The notes beneath the pieces were generated by a model, which did no database searches, was not told the origin of the DNA, and saw nothing but the letters and a program-made list of their open reading frames with translations. DNA of 64,000 bases. It comes from Sphingomonas sp. R-74633. GTDB lineage: Bacteria; Pseudomonadota; Alphaproteobacteria; Sphingomonadales; Sphingomonadaceae. Location: assembly GCF_013416555.1 (NCBI RefSeq), contig NZ_JACCFG010000004.1:1-64000 (forward strand), in the 5' to 3' direction. Shown here piece by piece: positions 48,185 to 57,013 of the stretch. The translations under genes were made by a program, and so were the position numbers. Within the stretch, counting starts at the first letter, position 1. Each line of letters starts with the position of its first letter.

Positions 48185-49399
48185 ATGAACTCGATCGATC
48201 GCTACATGGCGCGGCTGATCGCGGTGCCCCTGATTTCGACATTGCTGATCTCGGCGATGCTGCTGGTGCTCGACCGCATGCTCCGGCTGTTCGAGTTCGT
48301 CGCGACCGAAGGCGGTCCGGTGAGCGTCGTCTGGCGGATGCTGGCCAATCTGCTGCCCGAGTATCTGGGCCTCGGCATTCCGATCGGCCTGATGCTCGGC
48401 TGCCTGCTCGCCTTCCGCCGGCTGGCGACCTCGTCGGAGCTCGACGTGCTGCGCGGCGTGGGCATGAGCTATACGCGCCTGCTCAAGGTACCCTTCATGT
48501 ACGCCTTCGCGCTGGCGATCCTGAACCTTGCCATCGTCGGCTATATCCAGCCGACCTCGCGCTACAATTACGAGCAGCTGCGCTTCGAGCTGCGCTCGGG
48601 TGCGCTCGGTGCCTCGATCAAGGTCGGCGAGTTCACCAGCTTCGGCCAGAAAATGACTTTGCGCATCGAGGAGAGCAAGGACGAGGGCCGCAAGCTTTCG
48701 GGCATCTTCGTGCAGATGATGACCAAGGACGGCACGCCGGTGGCGGTGACCGCCGAGAGCGGCCAGTTCCTGCGTTCCGACGATCCCGATGTGATCATCT
48801 TCCGCCTGCAGAACGGCACTTTGGTCCATCAGGACAAGGGCTCGCCGATACCGCGCGTGCTGACCTTCACCACGCATAATCTGCCGATCCCGCTGCCCAA
48901 ATACGAGCAGTTCCGCACCCGCGGCGGCAAGAATATCGAGCGGACGCTGCCCGAGCTGGCCGTGATCGGCCGCAATCCCAAGGCGAGCGAAGAGGATCGC
49001 GAGACCAGCCGCGCCGCGTTCCACTTCCGCCTGGCCGAAGTCGCGTCGATGTTCCTGCTGCCGTTGCTCGCAGTCGCGCTGGGCGTGCCGCCCAAGCGAT
49101 CGACCTCGGGTCTGGGCATCTTCCTGTCGATCGTGATGATCGTGACCTATCACAAGATCAACGAATTCGGGCAGTCCTTCGGCAGCGGCGGCAGCGTCGA
49201 TCCGATCGTCGCGCTGTGGGGGCCCTTCACGATATTCGCGGCGCTGGTGCTCTGGATGTACTATCAAATCGCCTATGTGCCCGGCGCCCAGCCGATCGGC
49301 GCGCTCGAAAAGGCCTTCGAGAAGCTCACCAAGGCGATCGGGCGCTTCTTGCCGGGTCGCCGCCGCAAGCTGCGCCACGCCGACGAGGCCGCCGCGTGA
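48185..49399 (+). CDS. lptF: LPS export ABC transporter permease LptF
   Basis: A 404-residue inner-membrane permease. Three N-terminal TM segments (MNSIDRYMARLIAVPLISTLLISAMLLVLDRMLRLFEFV), a periplasmic beta-jellyroll (about 130-270) and three C-terminal TM segments. With LptG and LptB it extracts LPS from the inner membrane. In sphingomonads, which lack classical LPS, it would handle their glycosphingolipids or LPS-like lipids, an attractive link to spt. Its stop overlaps the lptG start (TGATG). Confidence 0.92.
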   Translation: MNSIDRYMARLIAVPLISTLLISAMLLVLDRMLRLFEFVATEGGPVSVVWRMLANLLPEYLGLGIPIGLMLGCLLAFRRLATSSELDVLRGVGMSYTRLLKVPFMYAFALAILNLAIVGYIQPTSRYNYEQLRFELRSGALGASIKVGEFTSFGQKMTLRIEESKDEGRKLSGIFVQMMTKDGTPVAVTAESGQFLRSDDPDVIIFRLQNGTLVHQDKGSPIPRVLTFTTHNLPIPLPKYEQFRTRGGKNIERTLPELAVIGRNPKASEEDRETSRAAFHFRLAEVASMFLLPLLAVALGVPPKRSTSGLGIFLSIVMIVTYHKINEFGQSFGSGGSVDPIVALWGPFTIFAALVLWMYYQIAYVPGAQPIGALEKAFEKLTKAIGRFLPGRRRKLRHADEAAA

Positions 49400-50496
49400 T
49401 GGGGCTGAGCAACTTTTTCCCGTCGCGGACCATGTCCGCCTACATGGCGAAGATGTTCCTGGTGCGCACCTTCGCCATTCTTGGCGCGCTGGTGCTCATC
49501 CTCCAGTCGCTCGACCTGCTCACCGAGAGCGGTGCGATCCTCGCGCATGCCGGAAACGGCGATGCCGAGATCTGGCGCTATGTCGGCCTGCGCGTGCCGC
49601 AGATCGCGGCGACCTTCCTGCCCTATTCGGTGCTGCTCGGCTCGATCCTGACGCTGTTCCAGCTCAACCAGAACAGCGAAGTGACCGCGATGAAGGCGTC
49701 GGGCCTTTCCGCGCACCAGATCCTGGCGCCGCTGCTGCTCACCGGCGTGGTCGTCGCGGCGATCTCGTTCGCGTTCAACGACCGGATCGTCACCCGGGCA
49801 ACCGCTACGCTCGAGCAGTGGAAGAAGATCTCCTACGCCCCGCTGCCGATCGACCGCGGCGACCGCAGCAATGTGTGGGTGAAGGGCGACAATAATTTGA
49901 TCCAGGTGCAGCAGGTCCGCGGGCGCGGCGATGCGGCACAGCTCTACGGTGTCACGGTCTATGAGCGACAGAACCGATCGCTGGTGAGCATCCTGACCGC
50001 GCCGCACGGCGTACGCGACGGCAATGGCTGGCGCGTGGACAACGCCGAGCGCTTCACCGTCGGCACCGACCAGAAGGCCAAGGTGGGCAATGTCGTGATC
50101 GGCCACAATATCCGGCCGGACCAGTTCACCCTCGCCCATGTCGACGCCGATTCGATGGATTTCCTGGGGCTCTACGATGCGATCGGGGACCTGAAGGTGG
50201 CCGGCCGCCAGACCGATGCGCTGGAAGGCTCGCTGTGGCACAAGCTCTCGGGCCCGCTCTCGGCGATCCTGATGCCGCTGCTGGGCGCCGTCGCCGGCTT
50301 CGGCCTAGCACGCTCGGGCAAGCTGTTCCTGCGCGCGGTGATCGGCATGGCGCTGGGGTTCCTGTACTTCGTCGCCGACAATTTCGCGCTCGCGATGGGC
50401 AATCTCGGGGCCTATCCGCCCTTCCTCGCCGCCTGGGCGCCTTTCCTGCTGTTCCTGATGATCGGCGAGGCGGTGTTGCTGAGGACGGAAGAGTAG
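49399..50496 (+). CDS. lptG: LPS export ABC transporter permease LptG
   Basis: A 365-residue partner of LptF with the same 3 TM-jellyroll-3 TM layout (MSAYMAKMFLVRTFAILGALVLILQSLDLL; NSEVTAMKASGLSAHQI coupling region; C-terminal FLYFVADNFALAMGNLGAYPPFLAAWAPFLLFL). The ATG at 49399 shares one base with the lptF stop. A small gene follows after 5 nt. Confidence 0.93.
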   Translation: MGLSNFFPSRTMSAYMAKMFLVRTFAILGALVLILQSLDLLTESGAILAHAGNGDAEIWRYVGLRVPQIAATFLPYSVLLGSILTLFQLNQNSEVTAMKASGLSAHQILAPLLLTGVVVAAISFAFNDRIVTRATATLEQWKKISYAPLPIDRGDRSNVWVKGDNNLIQVQQVRGRGDAAQLYGVTVYERQNRSLVSILTAPHGVRDGNGWRVDNAERFTVGTDQKAKVGNVVIGHNIRPDQFTLAHVDADSMDFLGLYDAIGDLKVAGRQTDALEGSLWHKLSGPLSAILMPLLGAVAGFGLARSGKLFLRAVIGMALGFLYFVADNFALAMGNLGAYPPFLAAWAPFLLFLMIGEAVLLRTEE

Positions 50497-50501
50497 CGCG
50501 C

Positions 50502-50882
50502 TTGGCTGGGACGGCGGCGATTCTGGCGCGGGATGACGACGAACATCCGATCCCGCCCGAGATCCACCCGATCTTCCGCCAGATCGTCGATGCCTTCCTG
50601 GCGGGCGACTGGCAGCTCGACTCCCCTGGGATCCCCGGCGTGCAGCCGGTGGATGCGGAAACCGCCGACTGGATGGCGGCCAATGTCCGCGACTATGGCA
50701 GCGCGCTCGCACCGCTGGACGCCGCGACCTGGCAACGATCCGTATATCATTGGATGGACGGGTATTGGGACTTCCTTGTCGACCTGAGCATGGTGGACGA
50801 AGCGGTGAGCGACCTGGCGCTGCAGGCCCGTTATCGAGAGGACAGCGGCATGTTCGAGGTCAGATCGATCTACGTCCCCTAG
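50502..50882 (+). CDS. Small soluble protein of unknown function (possibly DUF7668-like)
   Basis: A 126-residue acidic protein. IPPEIHPIFRQIVDAFLAGDWQL, ANVRDYGSALAPL, SVYHWMDGYWDFLVDLSMVDEAVSDLALQARYRE and a terminal RSIYVP resemble my memory of the DUF7668 pattern seen in stand-alone and immunity-like proteins. No ATG is available; TTG 50502 with GGAAGAG 9 nt upstream is my choice. It trails lptG by 5 nt and is followed by a strong terminator. Function unknown. Confidence 0.75.
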   Translation: MAGTAAILARDDDEHPIPPEIHPIFRQIVDAFLAGDWQLDSPGIPGVQPVDAETADWMAANVRDYGSALAPLDAATWQRSVYHWMDGYWDFLVDLSMVDEAVSDLALQARYREDSGMFEVRSIYVP

Positions 50883-50892
50883 CTCGCAGCCA

Positions 50893-50926
50893 AGAAAAGG
50901 CCGGGGATCGCTCCCCGGCCTTTTCT
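50893..50926. terminator. Bidirectional intrinsic terminator
   Basis: A perfect 15-bp stem (50893-50907 / 50912-50926) with a TCGC tetraloop, A-rich on the left and T-rich on the right, ends both the lptFG transcript and the converging desaturase transcript. Confidence 0.92.
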
Positions 50927-50949
50927 GTTTCAGTGCTTCGCCGAACGGA

Positions 50950-52065
50950 TCAGCGGGCGCCCATCGTGCTGCGGGCGAGGCGGTGCATCAGCCCGCGCAG
51001 CGAGGGGTAGTTCGCCTTGTGGTAGGACGACGCCTCTTCCAGCGCGCCGGCGATGCGGCGGTGCGCCTCGTCGAGTGCGTGATAGGGCAGGCTCGGCAGA
51101 AGATGGTGGAGCGCGTGGTAGCGCAGGCCGATCGGCGCCCAGAGATAGGCGAGGAAGCCCGGCGTCGGCACGTTGACGCTGTCGAGATACTGCGCGGTGA
51201 CGGTGAGCGGCTCGCCGTCATTCTCCCAGAGATGCGCCACCAGCGTGCGGACCTGGTTGATCACGGCGGCGCCAGCGACGACGGCGAGATAGATGCCGAA
51301 GGCGCGTAGCGGGATCAGACCCGTGGCCACCGCTGTGATCAGCGCGATCGAGAAGATGCTCGCGCCGGCTTCCTGCATATACCATTGCGTGCGAAACTCG
51401 CCCTCGGGCGCGCGGCGCTCGAACTTGGGGTTGATCTGCAGGCCCGAATATTTGCCGACGACGAGGCGGCGCAGCTTCGGGATCACCAGCGACAGCGGTG
51501 TGAGCACGCCGAAGCGGATCAGCATCGCCACCGGCAGCAGCAGCGAGACGAGCATGAACACCGGCAGCGTCCACGGCTTCATCAGCGCGAGCGGCAGATA
51601 TTCGGGATCCTCGTCCGTGCCATAACGGGTGCGGGCATGGTGCATGGTGTGCACGCCTTCATACATGAAGGAGGGCAGAAGCAGCGGGATGCCGACCAGC
51701 AGGTTCCAGACCAGCCGGAAATTGGGCAGCAGCGAATGCTTGAGATGGGTGATCTCGTGAATGAACAGGCTGGCGCGATAGAGCGCGAGCACCGCCACCA
51801 CGCCGGCGAACAGCGCGAGCGGCAGGGTCGGCGCAAAGATCGTCGCGGCCAGCGCGCCATAGCCGATGCCGGCCGAGAGCAGCATGTCCGTCCAGTAGAT
51901 GCGCTTGTTCGGGGTGTGCAGGTCGCGCGTCAGCTCGGCCGCGGCCCGCAGCATCGCGCGGTCGTCGGGAACGCCGGAAAGCTTGATACGCGCCGATGCC
52001 GGGACCGTTTCGGGCTCGGCATCGTGGATATTCAGGGCAAGCGATTTCGTCATGATGTCTGCCAT
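50950..52065 (-). CDS. Membrane fatty acid desaturase
   Basis: A 371-residue desaturase. The His boxes are HEITH, HTMHHAR and HALHHLLPSLPYH, as in membrane di-iron desaturases and hydroxylases. Hydrophobic segments lie at about 60-100 and 175-200 and 235-275. It probably desaturates or hydroxylates an acyl chain or sphingoid base. The start is ATG 52065 or the in-frame ATG 52053; neither has a convincing ribosome-binding site. Confidence 0.9.
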   Translation of the reverse strand: MADIMTKSLALNIHDAEPETVPASARIKLSGVPDDRAMLRAAAELTRDLHTPNKRIYWTDMLLSAGIGYGALAATIFAPTLPLALFAGVVAVLALYRASLFIHEITHLKHSLLPNFRLVWNLLVGIPLLLPSFMYEGVHTMHHARTRYGTDEDPEYLPLALMKPWTLPVFMLVSLLLPVAMLIRFGVLTPLSLVIPKLRRLVVGKYSGLQINPKFERRAPEGEFRTQWYMQEAGASIFSIALITAVATGLIPLRAFGIYLAVVAGAAVINQVRTLVAHLWENDGEPLTVTAQYLDSVNVPTPGFLAYLWAPIGLRYHALHHLLPSLPYHALDEAHRRIAGALEEASSYHKANYPSLRGLMHRLARSTMGAR

Positions 52066-52206
52066 TTGGCGAGAGATAGTGGCTTTATGGTGGCATTCCA
52101 GGGGTCAGGAGGGGGCACCCGCCCGGGCTGAATCGCCGCGCTTGACACTGGCCTTCCGGCGAAGGACTGCATTGCGCTGAATCAAACCCAAGAAAGGGCT
52201 TTCCCC

Positions 52207-53364
52207 TTGCCCAGCGGCCCGCTCAGCATCCGTCCCGTCACCACCAAGCGCGACACCAAGCAGTTCATCGAGATCGCCTACACGCTCAATTCGGGCGACC
52301 CGCACTGGGTACCTCCGCTGCGCGACGAAGTGGCGTCGACGATCAGCCCGAAGAAGAACGGCTGGTTCAGCCATGCCGAGGCGCAATATTTCCTCGCCGA
52401 GCGCGACGGCAAGCCGGTGGGCCGCATCTCGGCGCATATCGACTTCCTGGCGCTCGAGATGCCGGCCGATCGCGGCTTCGGCCCGGGCACCGGCTTCTGG
52501 GGCCTGTTCGACGCGCAGGACGAGAACACGGCAAAGGCGCTGATCAACGCCGCCGAGGACTGGCTGCGCGGCAAGGGCATGACCAAGGCGCTCGGCCCGG
52601 TCAGCCTGTCGATCTGGGAAGAGCCCGGCCTGCTGGTGAAGGGGCATGACCACTCCCCCACCGTGCTGATGGGCCACCACCCGGCGCATTATCAGGCGTG
52701 GATCGAGGCGGCGGGCTACAAGGAAGCCAAGAAGCTGATCACCTATGACCTGCGCGTCGACACCGGCTTCCCGCCGCTGATCAACCGCATCGTCGCCGCG
52801 GGCGAGAAGAATTCGCGCATCCATATCCGCAAGGTCAACAAGTCGAAGTTCGCCGAGGAAGCCGCGATCATCCTGGCGATCCTCAACGACGCCTGGGCGG
52901 ACAATTGGGGCTTCGTGCCGCTGACCCAGCCCGAGATCGACGATGTCGGCAAGAAGCTGAAGCCGCTGGTGTTCGAGGATTTGATCATGATCGCCGAGCT
53001 CGATGGCGAGCCGGTGGCGTTCATGGTCACCCTGCCCGACCTCAACGAGGCAGTGAAGCCGCTCAAGGGCTCGCTCCTCCCCTTCGGCTGGGCCAAGCTG
53101 CTGTGGTGGCTGCACAAGCCCAGGGCGCGGACGATGCGCGTGCCGCTGATGGGCGTGGTGAAGCGCCTGCAGGCCTCGCGCCTGGCGAGCCAGCTGGCCT
53201 TCATGATGATCGAATATATCCGCCGCGCGGCAGTCGCCGATTATGGCGCGACCCGCGGCGAGATCGGCTGGGTGCTCGACGACAACCAGGGCATGAACGC
53301 CATCGCCGATGCGATCGAATCCAAGATCAATCGCGAATATATCATCTACCAGAAGCCGCTCTGA
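52207..53364 (+). CDS. GNAT-fold protein of unknown function, about 385 residues
   Basis: A 385-residue protein of a widespread bacterial family with a GNAT fold (SIRPVTTKRDTKQFIEIAYTLNSGDPHWVPPLRDEV at the start; PVGRISAHIDFL; IGWVLDDNQGMNAIADAI near the end). Members are often annotated as N-acyltransferases with no proven substrate. TTG 52207 is chosen, with AAAGGG upstream; no ATG lies near. It is divergent from the desaturase, 141 nt away, so a shared role in lipid modification is possible but unproven. Confidence 0.82.
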   Translation: MPSGPLSIRPVTTKRDTKQFIEIAYTLNSGDPHWVPPLRDEVASTISPKKNGWFSHAEAQYFLAERDGKPVGRISAHIDFLALEMPADRGFGPGTGFWGLFDAQDENTAKALINAAEDWLRGKGMTKALGPVSLSIWEEPGLLVKGHDHSPTVLMGHHPAHYQAWIEAAGYKEAKKLITYDLRVDTGFPPLINRIVAAGEKNSRIHIRKVNKSKFAEEAAIILAILNDAWADNWGFVPLTQPEIDDVGKKLKPLVFEDLIMIAELDGEPVAFMVTLPDLNEAVKPLKGSLLPFGWAKLLWWLHKPRARTMRVPLMGVVKRLQASRLASQLAFMMIEYIRRAAVADYGATRGEIGWVLDDNQGMNAIADAIESKINREYIIYQKPL

Positions 53365-53383
53365 GGCTTCGGCACGGCCACGA

Positions 53384-53418
53384 CCGGCCTGCTCCGGGTT
53401 GCAATCGGAGCAGGCCGG
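53384..53418. terminator. Terminator hairpin
   Basis: A perfect 13-bp GC-rich stem (53384-53396 / 53406-53418) with a 9-nt loop. It lies 20 nt after the GNAT-fold gene stop. No T-tract follows. Confidence 0.6.
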
Positions 53419-53496
53419 CGCCGGCCTAGGGTACCGGTGGAGCGCATCCCGCGGCAGCGAACGCTACAGGCCGCCGCGGGAGCCCTCCCTGGGCTT

Positions 53497-53763
53497 TCAG
53501 CGCGCCTGCTTGGCCACTTCGACGGGGTCAACGCCGTTCGCGAGCCATTCGGCGCGCGTGCGGCACTGACGCTTCGCGATACGCGATCCCGTCATCAGGC
53601 TGTCGATGCAGTATTTGCGGCTGTCGGCCTTCTGCGACTGCTGCTCCTGCTTGGTCTTGGCAGGGTCATTCCCGGCCGCAGCGGCGGGGGAGACCGCGCC
53701 GGCGGTGAGCGTGATGCCTGCCAGCAGGGCGGCAGTGGCGGAAACGATGATCTTGCGGGTCAT
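53497..53763 (-). CDS. Small secreted two-cysteine protein (paralogue A)
   Basis: An 88-residue protein with a signal peptide (about 1-29, ending SPAAAA). The mature part is charged, then KYCIDSLMTGSRIAKRQCRTRAEWLANGVDP. It shares KYC, TG, KR-x-C-x-TRAEW-x-A and DP with the protein at 53864-54136. The two cysteines could form one disulfide. Family unknown to me. Confidence 0.82.
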   Translation of the reverse strand: MTRKIIVSATAALLAGITLTAGAVSPAAAAGNDPAKTKQEQQSQKADSRKYCIDSLMTGSRIAKRQCRTRAEWLANGVDPVEVAKQAR

Positions 53764-53863
53764 GATGGAAATCCTTGTCGCTTGGGGGGCATGAGCGGGC
53801 GAACGGTCGGCGCTTTAGGGGGCAGCACCGGCGCCGTTCGCCGCGCAGGGGGCGGTCAGCCGC

Positions 53864-54136
53864 TTAGTTCTTCTTGATCTTGGCCGGATCCTGGCCGGTG
53901 GCCGCGATCCACTCGGCGCGGGTGTGGCACTCGCGCTTCGGAAACATCGTGCCCGTCGACGGACCCTGGACGCAGTATTTCTTCTGCATCGCGGCGTCGG
54001 ACTGGTCGTCCTGCTTGGCCTTGGCTTCCTTGGCCGGATCATTGTTGCGGGCCATGGCGGGCGAGACAGCGCCGGCGACCAGGGTGGTGGCGGCCATGGC
54101 GGCCAGGAACGCGGACTGGATGGGCTTGCTGTTCAT
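53864..54136 (-). CDS. Small secreted two-cysteine protein (paralogue B)
   Basis: A 90-residue protein with a signal peptide (about 1-29, ending SPAMA). The mature part is NNDPAKEAKAKQDDQSD, then KYCVQGPSTGTMFPKRECHTRAEWIAATGQDP. It is clearly homologous to paralogue A, 100 nt downstream on the same strand, and the pair likely arose by tandem duplication. The ATG has a GAGGAG site. A sigma-54-type promoter lies 60-75 nt upstream, which paralogue A lacks. Confidence 0.83.
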   Translation of the reverse strand: MNSKPIQSAFLAAMAATTLVAGAVSPAMARNNDPAKEAKAKQDDQSDAAMQKKYCVQGPSTGTMFPKRECHTRAEWIAATGQDPAKIKKN

Positions 54137-54195
54137 ATCCTGTACTCCTCACTGAGATCTGACAGGCGCTCCTTCCTGCCTGCACACCCTGCTTC

Positions 54196-54211
54196 GCAAT
54201 CGTCGTGCCAG
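54196..54211 (-). promoter_or_regulatory. Sigma-54-type promoter upstream of paralogue B
   Basis: On the minus strand: CTGGCACG-ACGA-TTGC, matching the RpoN consensus YTGGCACG-N4-TTGCW at all but the final W (here G). The spacing of GG and GC elements is correct. Transcription would start near 54185, leaving a leader of about 49 nt. The rest of the 221-nt gap up to 54357 shows nothing else. Confidence 0.65.
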
Positions 54212-54357
54212 TTTCGGTAGTTACGGGAATTCAATGACTTAGCTGATTATGACATTGTGGTGACGTGCCATAACACAGCAATACACGCCAGATTTTGGGA
54301 TTTACGCCAAATGGGCGTCCGGAAGCGGACAGTGCGCCTGTCCGGAAACGGCCAGTT

Positions 54358-55131
54358 TTAGCGGAGCGAGACCCAGGTCGGGGCGTGGTCGCTGGCCTTT
54401 TCGCGGCCGCGATGGGGCTTGTCGACGCCGGCACCGAGGAAGCGGTCGGCGGCGATAGGGCTGAGCAGCAGGTGATCGATGCGGAAACCCGCATCGCGCT
54501 GCCAGGCGCCGGCCTGGTAATCCCAGAAGGTCCAGATGCCGCCCGAGGGGAAGCGGGTGCGCAGCGAATCCGTCCAGCCCTGCGCCAGCAGCGCGCGGTA
54601 GCGCTCGCGGCTCTCGGGCTGCATCAGCGCGTCGCTGGCCATCGCCCGGACGGAGAAAGTGTCGTCGTCATTGGGGATGACATTATAGTCGCCCGCCAGC
54701 ACCACCGGCCGCTCCTCGGCAAGCAGCGCCTGCGCGCGACCGGCAAGGCGCTCCATCCATTTGAGCTTGTAGTCGAACTTGGGGCCGGGCTGCGGATTGC
54801 CGTTGGGCAGATAGATCGAGGCGACGATCAGGTCGCCGATCTCGGCCTCGAGATAGCGGCTGTGCGCATCCTCAGGGTCGCCTGCCAGGCCGCGCTGGCG
54901 CTCGACCGGCTGCTGGCCCTTGGCGAGTACCGCGACGCCGTTGAAGCCCTTCTGCCCATGCCACACCGCGCCATAGCCCGCGGCCTCGATATCCTTGACC
55001 GGCAGCGTCTCGTCGGCGCCCTTCAGCTCCTGGAGGCACACAATGTCGGGCTGCTCCTCGGCGAGATACTCGAGCAGGCGCTCCATGCGCGCCTTGATGC
55101 CGTTGACATTGTAGGTGACGATCTTGGGCAA
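54358..55131 (-). CDS. xth: Exodeoxyribonuclease III
   Basis: A 257-residue Mg-dependent AP endonuclease/3'-5' exonuclease. Motifs: ITYNVNGIKAR-like start (IVTYNVNGIKAR), metal-binding Glu35 in CLQELKG, LAGDYNV (catalytic Asp/Asn), and the C-terminal SDHAPTWV. It acts in base excision repair of abasic sites. An A-type Fe-S carrier gene precedes it by 13 nt on the same strand. Confidence 0.95.
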   Translation of the reverse strand: MPKIVTYNVNGIKARMERLLEYLAEEQPDIVCLQELKGADETLPVKDIEAAGYGAVWHGQKGFNGVAVLAKGQQPVERQRGLAGDPEDAHSRYLEAEIGDLIVASIYLPNGNPQPGPKFDYKLKWMERLAGRAQALLAEERPVVLAGDYNVIPNDDDTFSVRAMASDALMQPESRERYRALLAQGWTDSLRTRFPSGGIWTFWDYQAGAWQRDAGFRIDHLLLSPIAADRFLGAGVDKPHRGREKASDHAPTWVSLR

Positions 55132-55144
55132 GGACGGCTCGCTC

Positions 55145-55486
55145 TTAGACGGAGAAGCTGGTGCCGCAGCCGCAGCCCGAGGCCGCCTGCGGGTTGGTCA
55201 CCGCGAAATGCGCGCCGCCGAGATTATCGACATAATCGACGCTGGCGCCGCGGACGAGATCGAGGCTGATCGAATCGACCACCAGGCGCACGCCATCGAC
55301 TTCGGCGACCGTGTCGTCGCCCTCCACCGCATCGGCGAAGCCGAACTTGTACTGGAAGCCCGAGCAGCCGCCGCCCTCGACCGAGAGGCGCAGGATCGCC
55401 GGCTTGCCCTGCTTTGCCGCAATCGCCGCGACGCGTGCGGCGGCGGCGGGCGTGAAGCCGATCTCGGGCTGGGTAAGCGTTGCCAT
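55145..55486 (-). CDS. A-type iron-sulfur carrier protein (ErpA/IscA-like)
   Basis: A 113-residue carrier with the three ligand cysteines Cys41 (EGGGCSGFQY), Cys105 and Cys107 (SGCGCGTSFSV). It transfers Fe-S clusters from the Suf/Isc scaffold to apo-proteins. ATG 55486 gives the normal N-terminus (FTPAAAARV). ErpA, IscA and SufA cannot be told apart reliably from this sequence. It is followed by xth. Confidence 0.93.
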   Translation of the reverse strand: MATLTQPEIGFTPAAAARVAAIAAKQGKPAILRLSVEGGGCSGFQYKFGFADAVEGDDTVAEVDGVRLVVDSISLDLVRGASVDYVDNLGGAHFAVTNPQAASGCGCGTSFSV

Positions 55487-55526
55487 GGGGGTGGAGATAG
55501 TGGCGTGGGGGCCGGGAGGCAATGCG

Positions 55527-56012
55527 TCAGGCGTCGGCGGACGGATCGCGGATCGCATCGGCGAAGCGGCGCGTGAGGCGGGTGAAGCTGTCGAGCTCCT
55601 CCGCGCTCCAGTCGGCGAACACCCCGCCCAGTATCCGCTCGCGCGCCACGTCGATCCTGTCGGTCATCGCCTTTCCTTCCGCCGTCGCCACCGCTTCGCG
55701 CACGCGCTTGTCGGCGGCCCCGGCGCGGCGTTCGACCAGGCCGAGACTTTCCAGCCTGGCGACCTGGCGGCTGACCGTGGTGTAATCGCGCCCGAGCCGG
55801 TCCGCAGCCTCTACCACGCCGATCGGGCCGAACCGCTCGATGCCGACGAGCAGCGGAAACAGCGCGCGATCGAGCCTGATGCCCGCCGCCTGAATCAGCA
55901 GCTCGTCACGCTGCGGGCGGTTCATCACCGCGACGATATCGAGCACCGCGCTATGCAGTGCCGCGAGTTGCGACGATATATGTGTATTATGCACATTGTT
56001 GCTTGACGGCAT
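55527..56012 (-). CDS. MarR-family transcriptional regulator
   Basis: A 161-residue MarR protein. The winged helix spans about 45-110 (GPIGVVEAADRLGRDYTTVSRQVARLESLGLVERRAGAADKRVREAVATAEG). ATG 56012 has GAGG 6 nt upstream. It is divergent from the quinone-oxidoreductase gene. Two nearly identical 17-bp operators are present, one upstream and one inside codons 6-11, so it very likely represses both genes and is released by a small electrophile or phenol, as is usual for MarR proteins. Confidence 0.92.
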   Translation of the reverse strand: MPSSNNVHNTHISSQLAALHSAVLDIVAVMNRPQRDELLIQAAGIRLDRALFPLLVGIERFGPIGVVEAADRLGRDYTTVSRQVARLESLGLVERRAGAADKRVREAVATAEGKAMTDRIDVARERILGGVFADWSAEELDSFTRLTRRFADAIRDPSADA

Positions 56013-56048
56013 GCGACCCCTCACTCAATATATGTGCATCATACACAT
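55980..56048. promoter_or_regulatory. Two near-identical MarR operators
   Basis: ATGTGTATTATGCACAT (55980-55996) and ATGTGCATCATACACAT (56032-56048) are inverted copies that differ at 1 of 17 positions, 52 bp apart centre to centre (about five helical turns). The first lies within the 5' end of the MarR coding sequence, the second in front of the oxidoreductase gene. Confidence 0.8.
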
Positions 56049-56071
56049 ATTCGAGTCGAAGGGAACAGGCG

Positions 56072-57013
56072 ATGAAGGCAGCGATCGTAGCGCAGGCCGG
56101 GCAGAAGGCGCCGGTCTATGGCGATTTCGAGGAGCCCGTGACGGGTGCGGGCGAGGCTATCGTCCATGTCGCGGCGGCGGCGATCAGCCCTTTGGTGCGC
56201 GGCCGCGCGGCGGGGACGCACTATAGCAGCGGCGGCGCGTTTCCCTTTGTGGCGGGCGTGGACGGTGTCGGGCGGCTCGAGGATGGTCGCCGCGTCGCCT
56301 TCGCCCTGCCCCGCGCGCCGTTTGGGACCATGGCCGAGCGTGTCGCGGTGCCGCTGGCACATATCGTTCCCCTGCCCGATGGCCTCGGCGACGTGACTGC
56401 GGCGGCGCTGATCAATCCGGGCATGTCCTCCTGGGCGGCGCTGACCGAGCGGGCGAAGCTCAAGCGTGACGAGACAGTGCTGATCAATGGCGCGACCGGC
56501 TCTGCAGGGCAGCTTGCGGTGCATGTTGCCCGGCACCTGGGCGCATCGCGCGTGATTGCCACGGGCCGTAACGAGGCGGCGCTGGCCGCGCTGGGTGCGG
56601 ACGAGACGATCGTGCTGGGCAGCGACCCCGATGCGCTGGAGCGGCGCTTCAAGGAAGCATTCGCCGGCGGCGTTGACGTGGTGATCGACTATCTCTGGGG
56701 CATGAGCGCCGAGCGGCTGCTGATCGCCGGGGCGAAGGCGGGCGCCGATGGCGTGCCGATCCGCTTCGTCCAGGTCGGGTCGGTCAGCGGCGGCGAAATC
56801 ACCCTACCCTCCGCGGTGCTGCGCGCCTCGGCGATCGAGCTGATGGGCAGCGGGATCGGGAGCATCGCGCTGGAACGGCTGGTCGCGGCGATCGGCGGCG
56901 TGCTCCAGGCGGCGGCGCAGGACGGCTTCGCCCTCCCCGCCCGGGCGATGCCACTCGCGGAGGTCGAGCAGGCCTGGGCGCTGGAGGGCGAGCGGGTGGT
57001 GCTGACGGCCTAG
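56072..57013 (+). CDS. Zinc-independent alcohol dehydrogenase/quinone oxidoreductase (MDR family)
   Basis: A 313-residue medium-chain reductase of the NADPH:quinone oxidoreductase (QorA-like) branch. It lacks the zinc ligands. The cofactor motif is NGATGSAGQLAVHVARHLGASRVIATGRN. ATG 56072 was chosen over an open upstream frame. Its 4-nt end overlaps the converging CcdA-thioredoxin gene. It is probably induced by the substrate of the MarR regulator and may detoxify quinones or enones. Confidence 0.9.
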   Translation: MKAAIVAQAGQKAPVYGDFEEPVTGAGEAIVHVAAAAISPLVRGRAAGTHYSSGGAFPFVAGVDGVGRLEDGRRVAFALPRAPFGTMAERVAVPLAHIVPLPDGLGDVTAAALINPGMSSWAALTERAKLKRDETVLINGATGSAGQLAVHVARHLGASRVIATGRNEAALAALGADETIVLGSDPDALERRFKEAFAGGVDVVIDYLWGMSAERLLIAGAKAGADGVPIRFVQVGSVSGGEITLPSAVLRASAIELMGSGIGSIALERLVAAIGGVLQAAAQDGFALPARAMPLAEVEQAWALEGERVVLTA

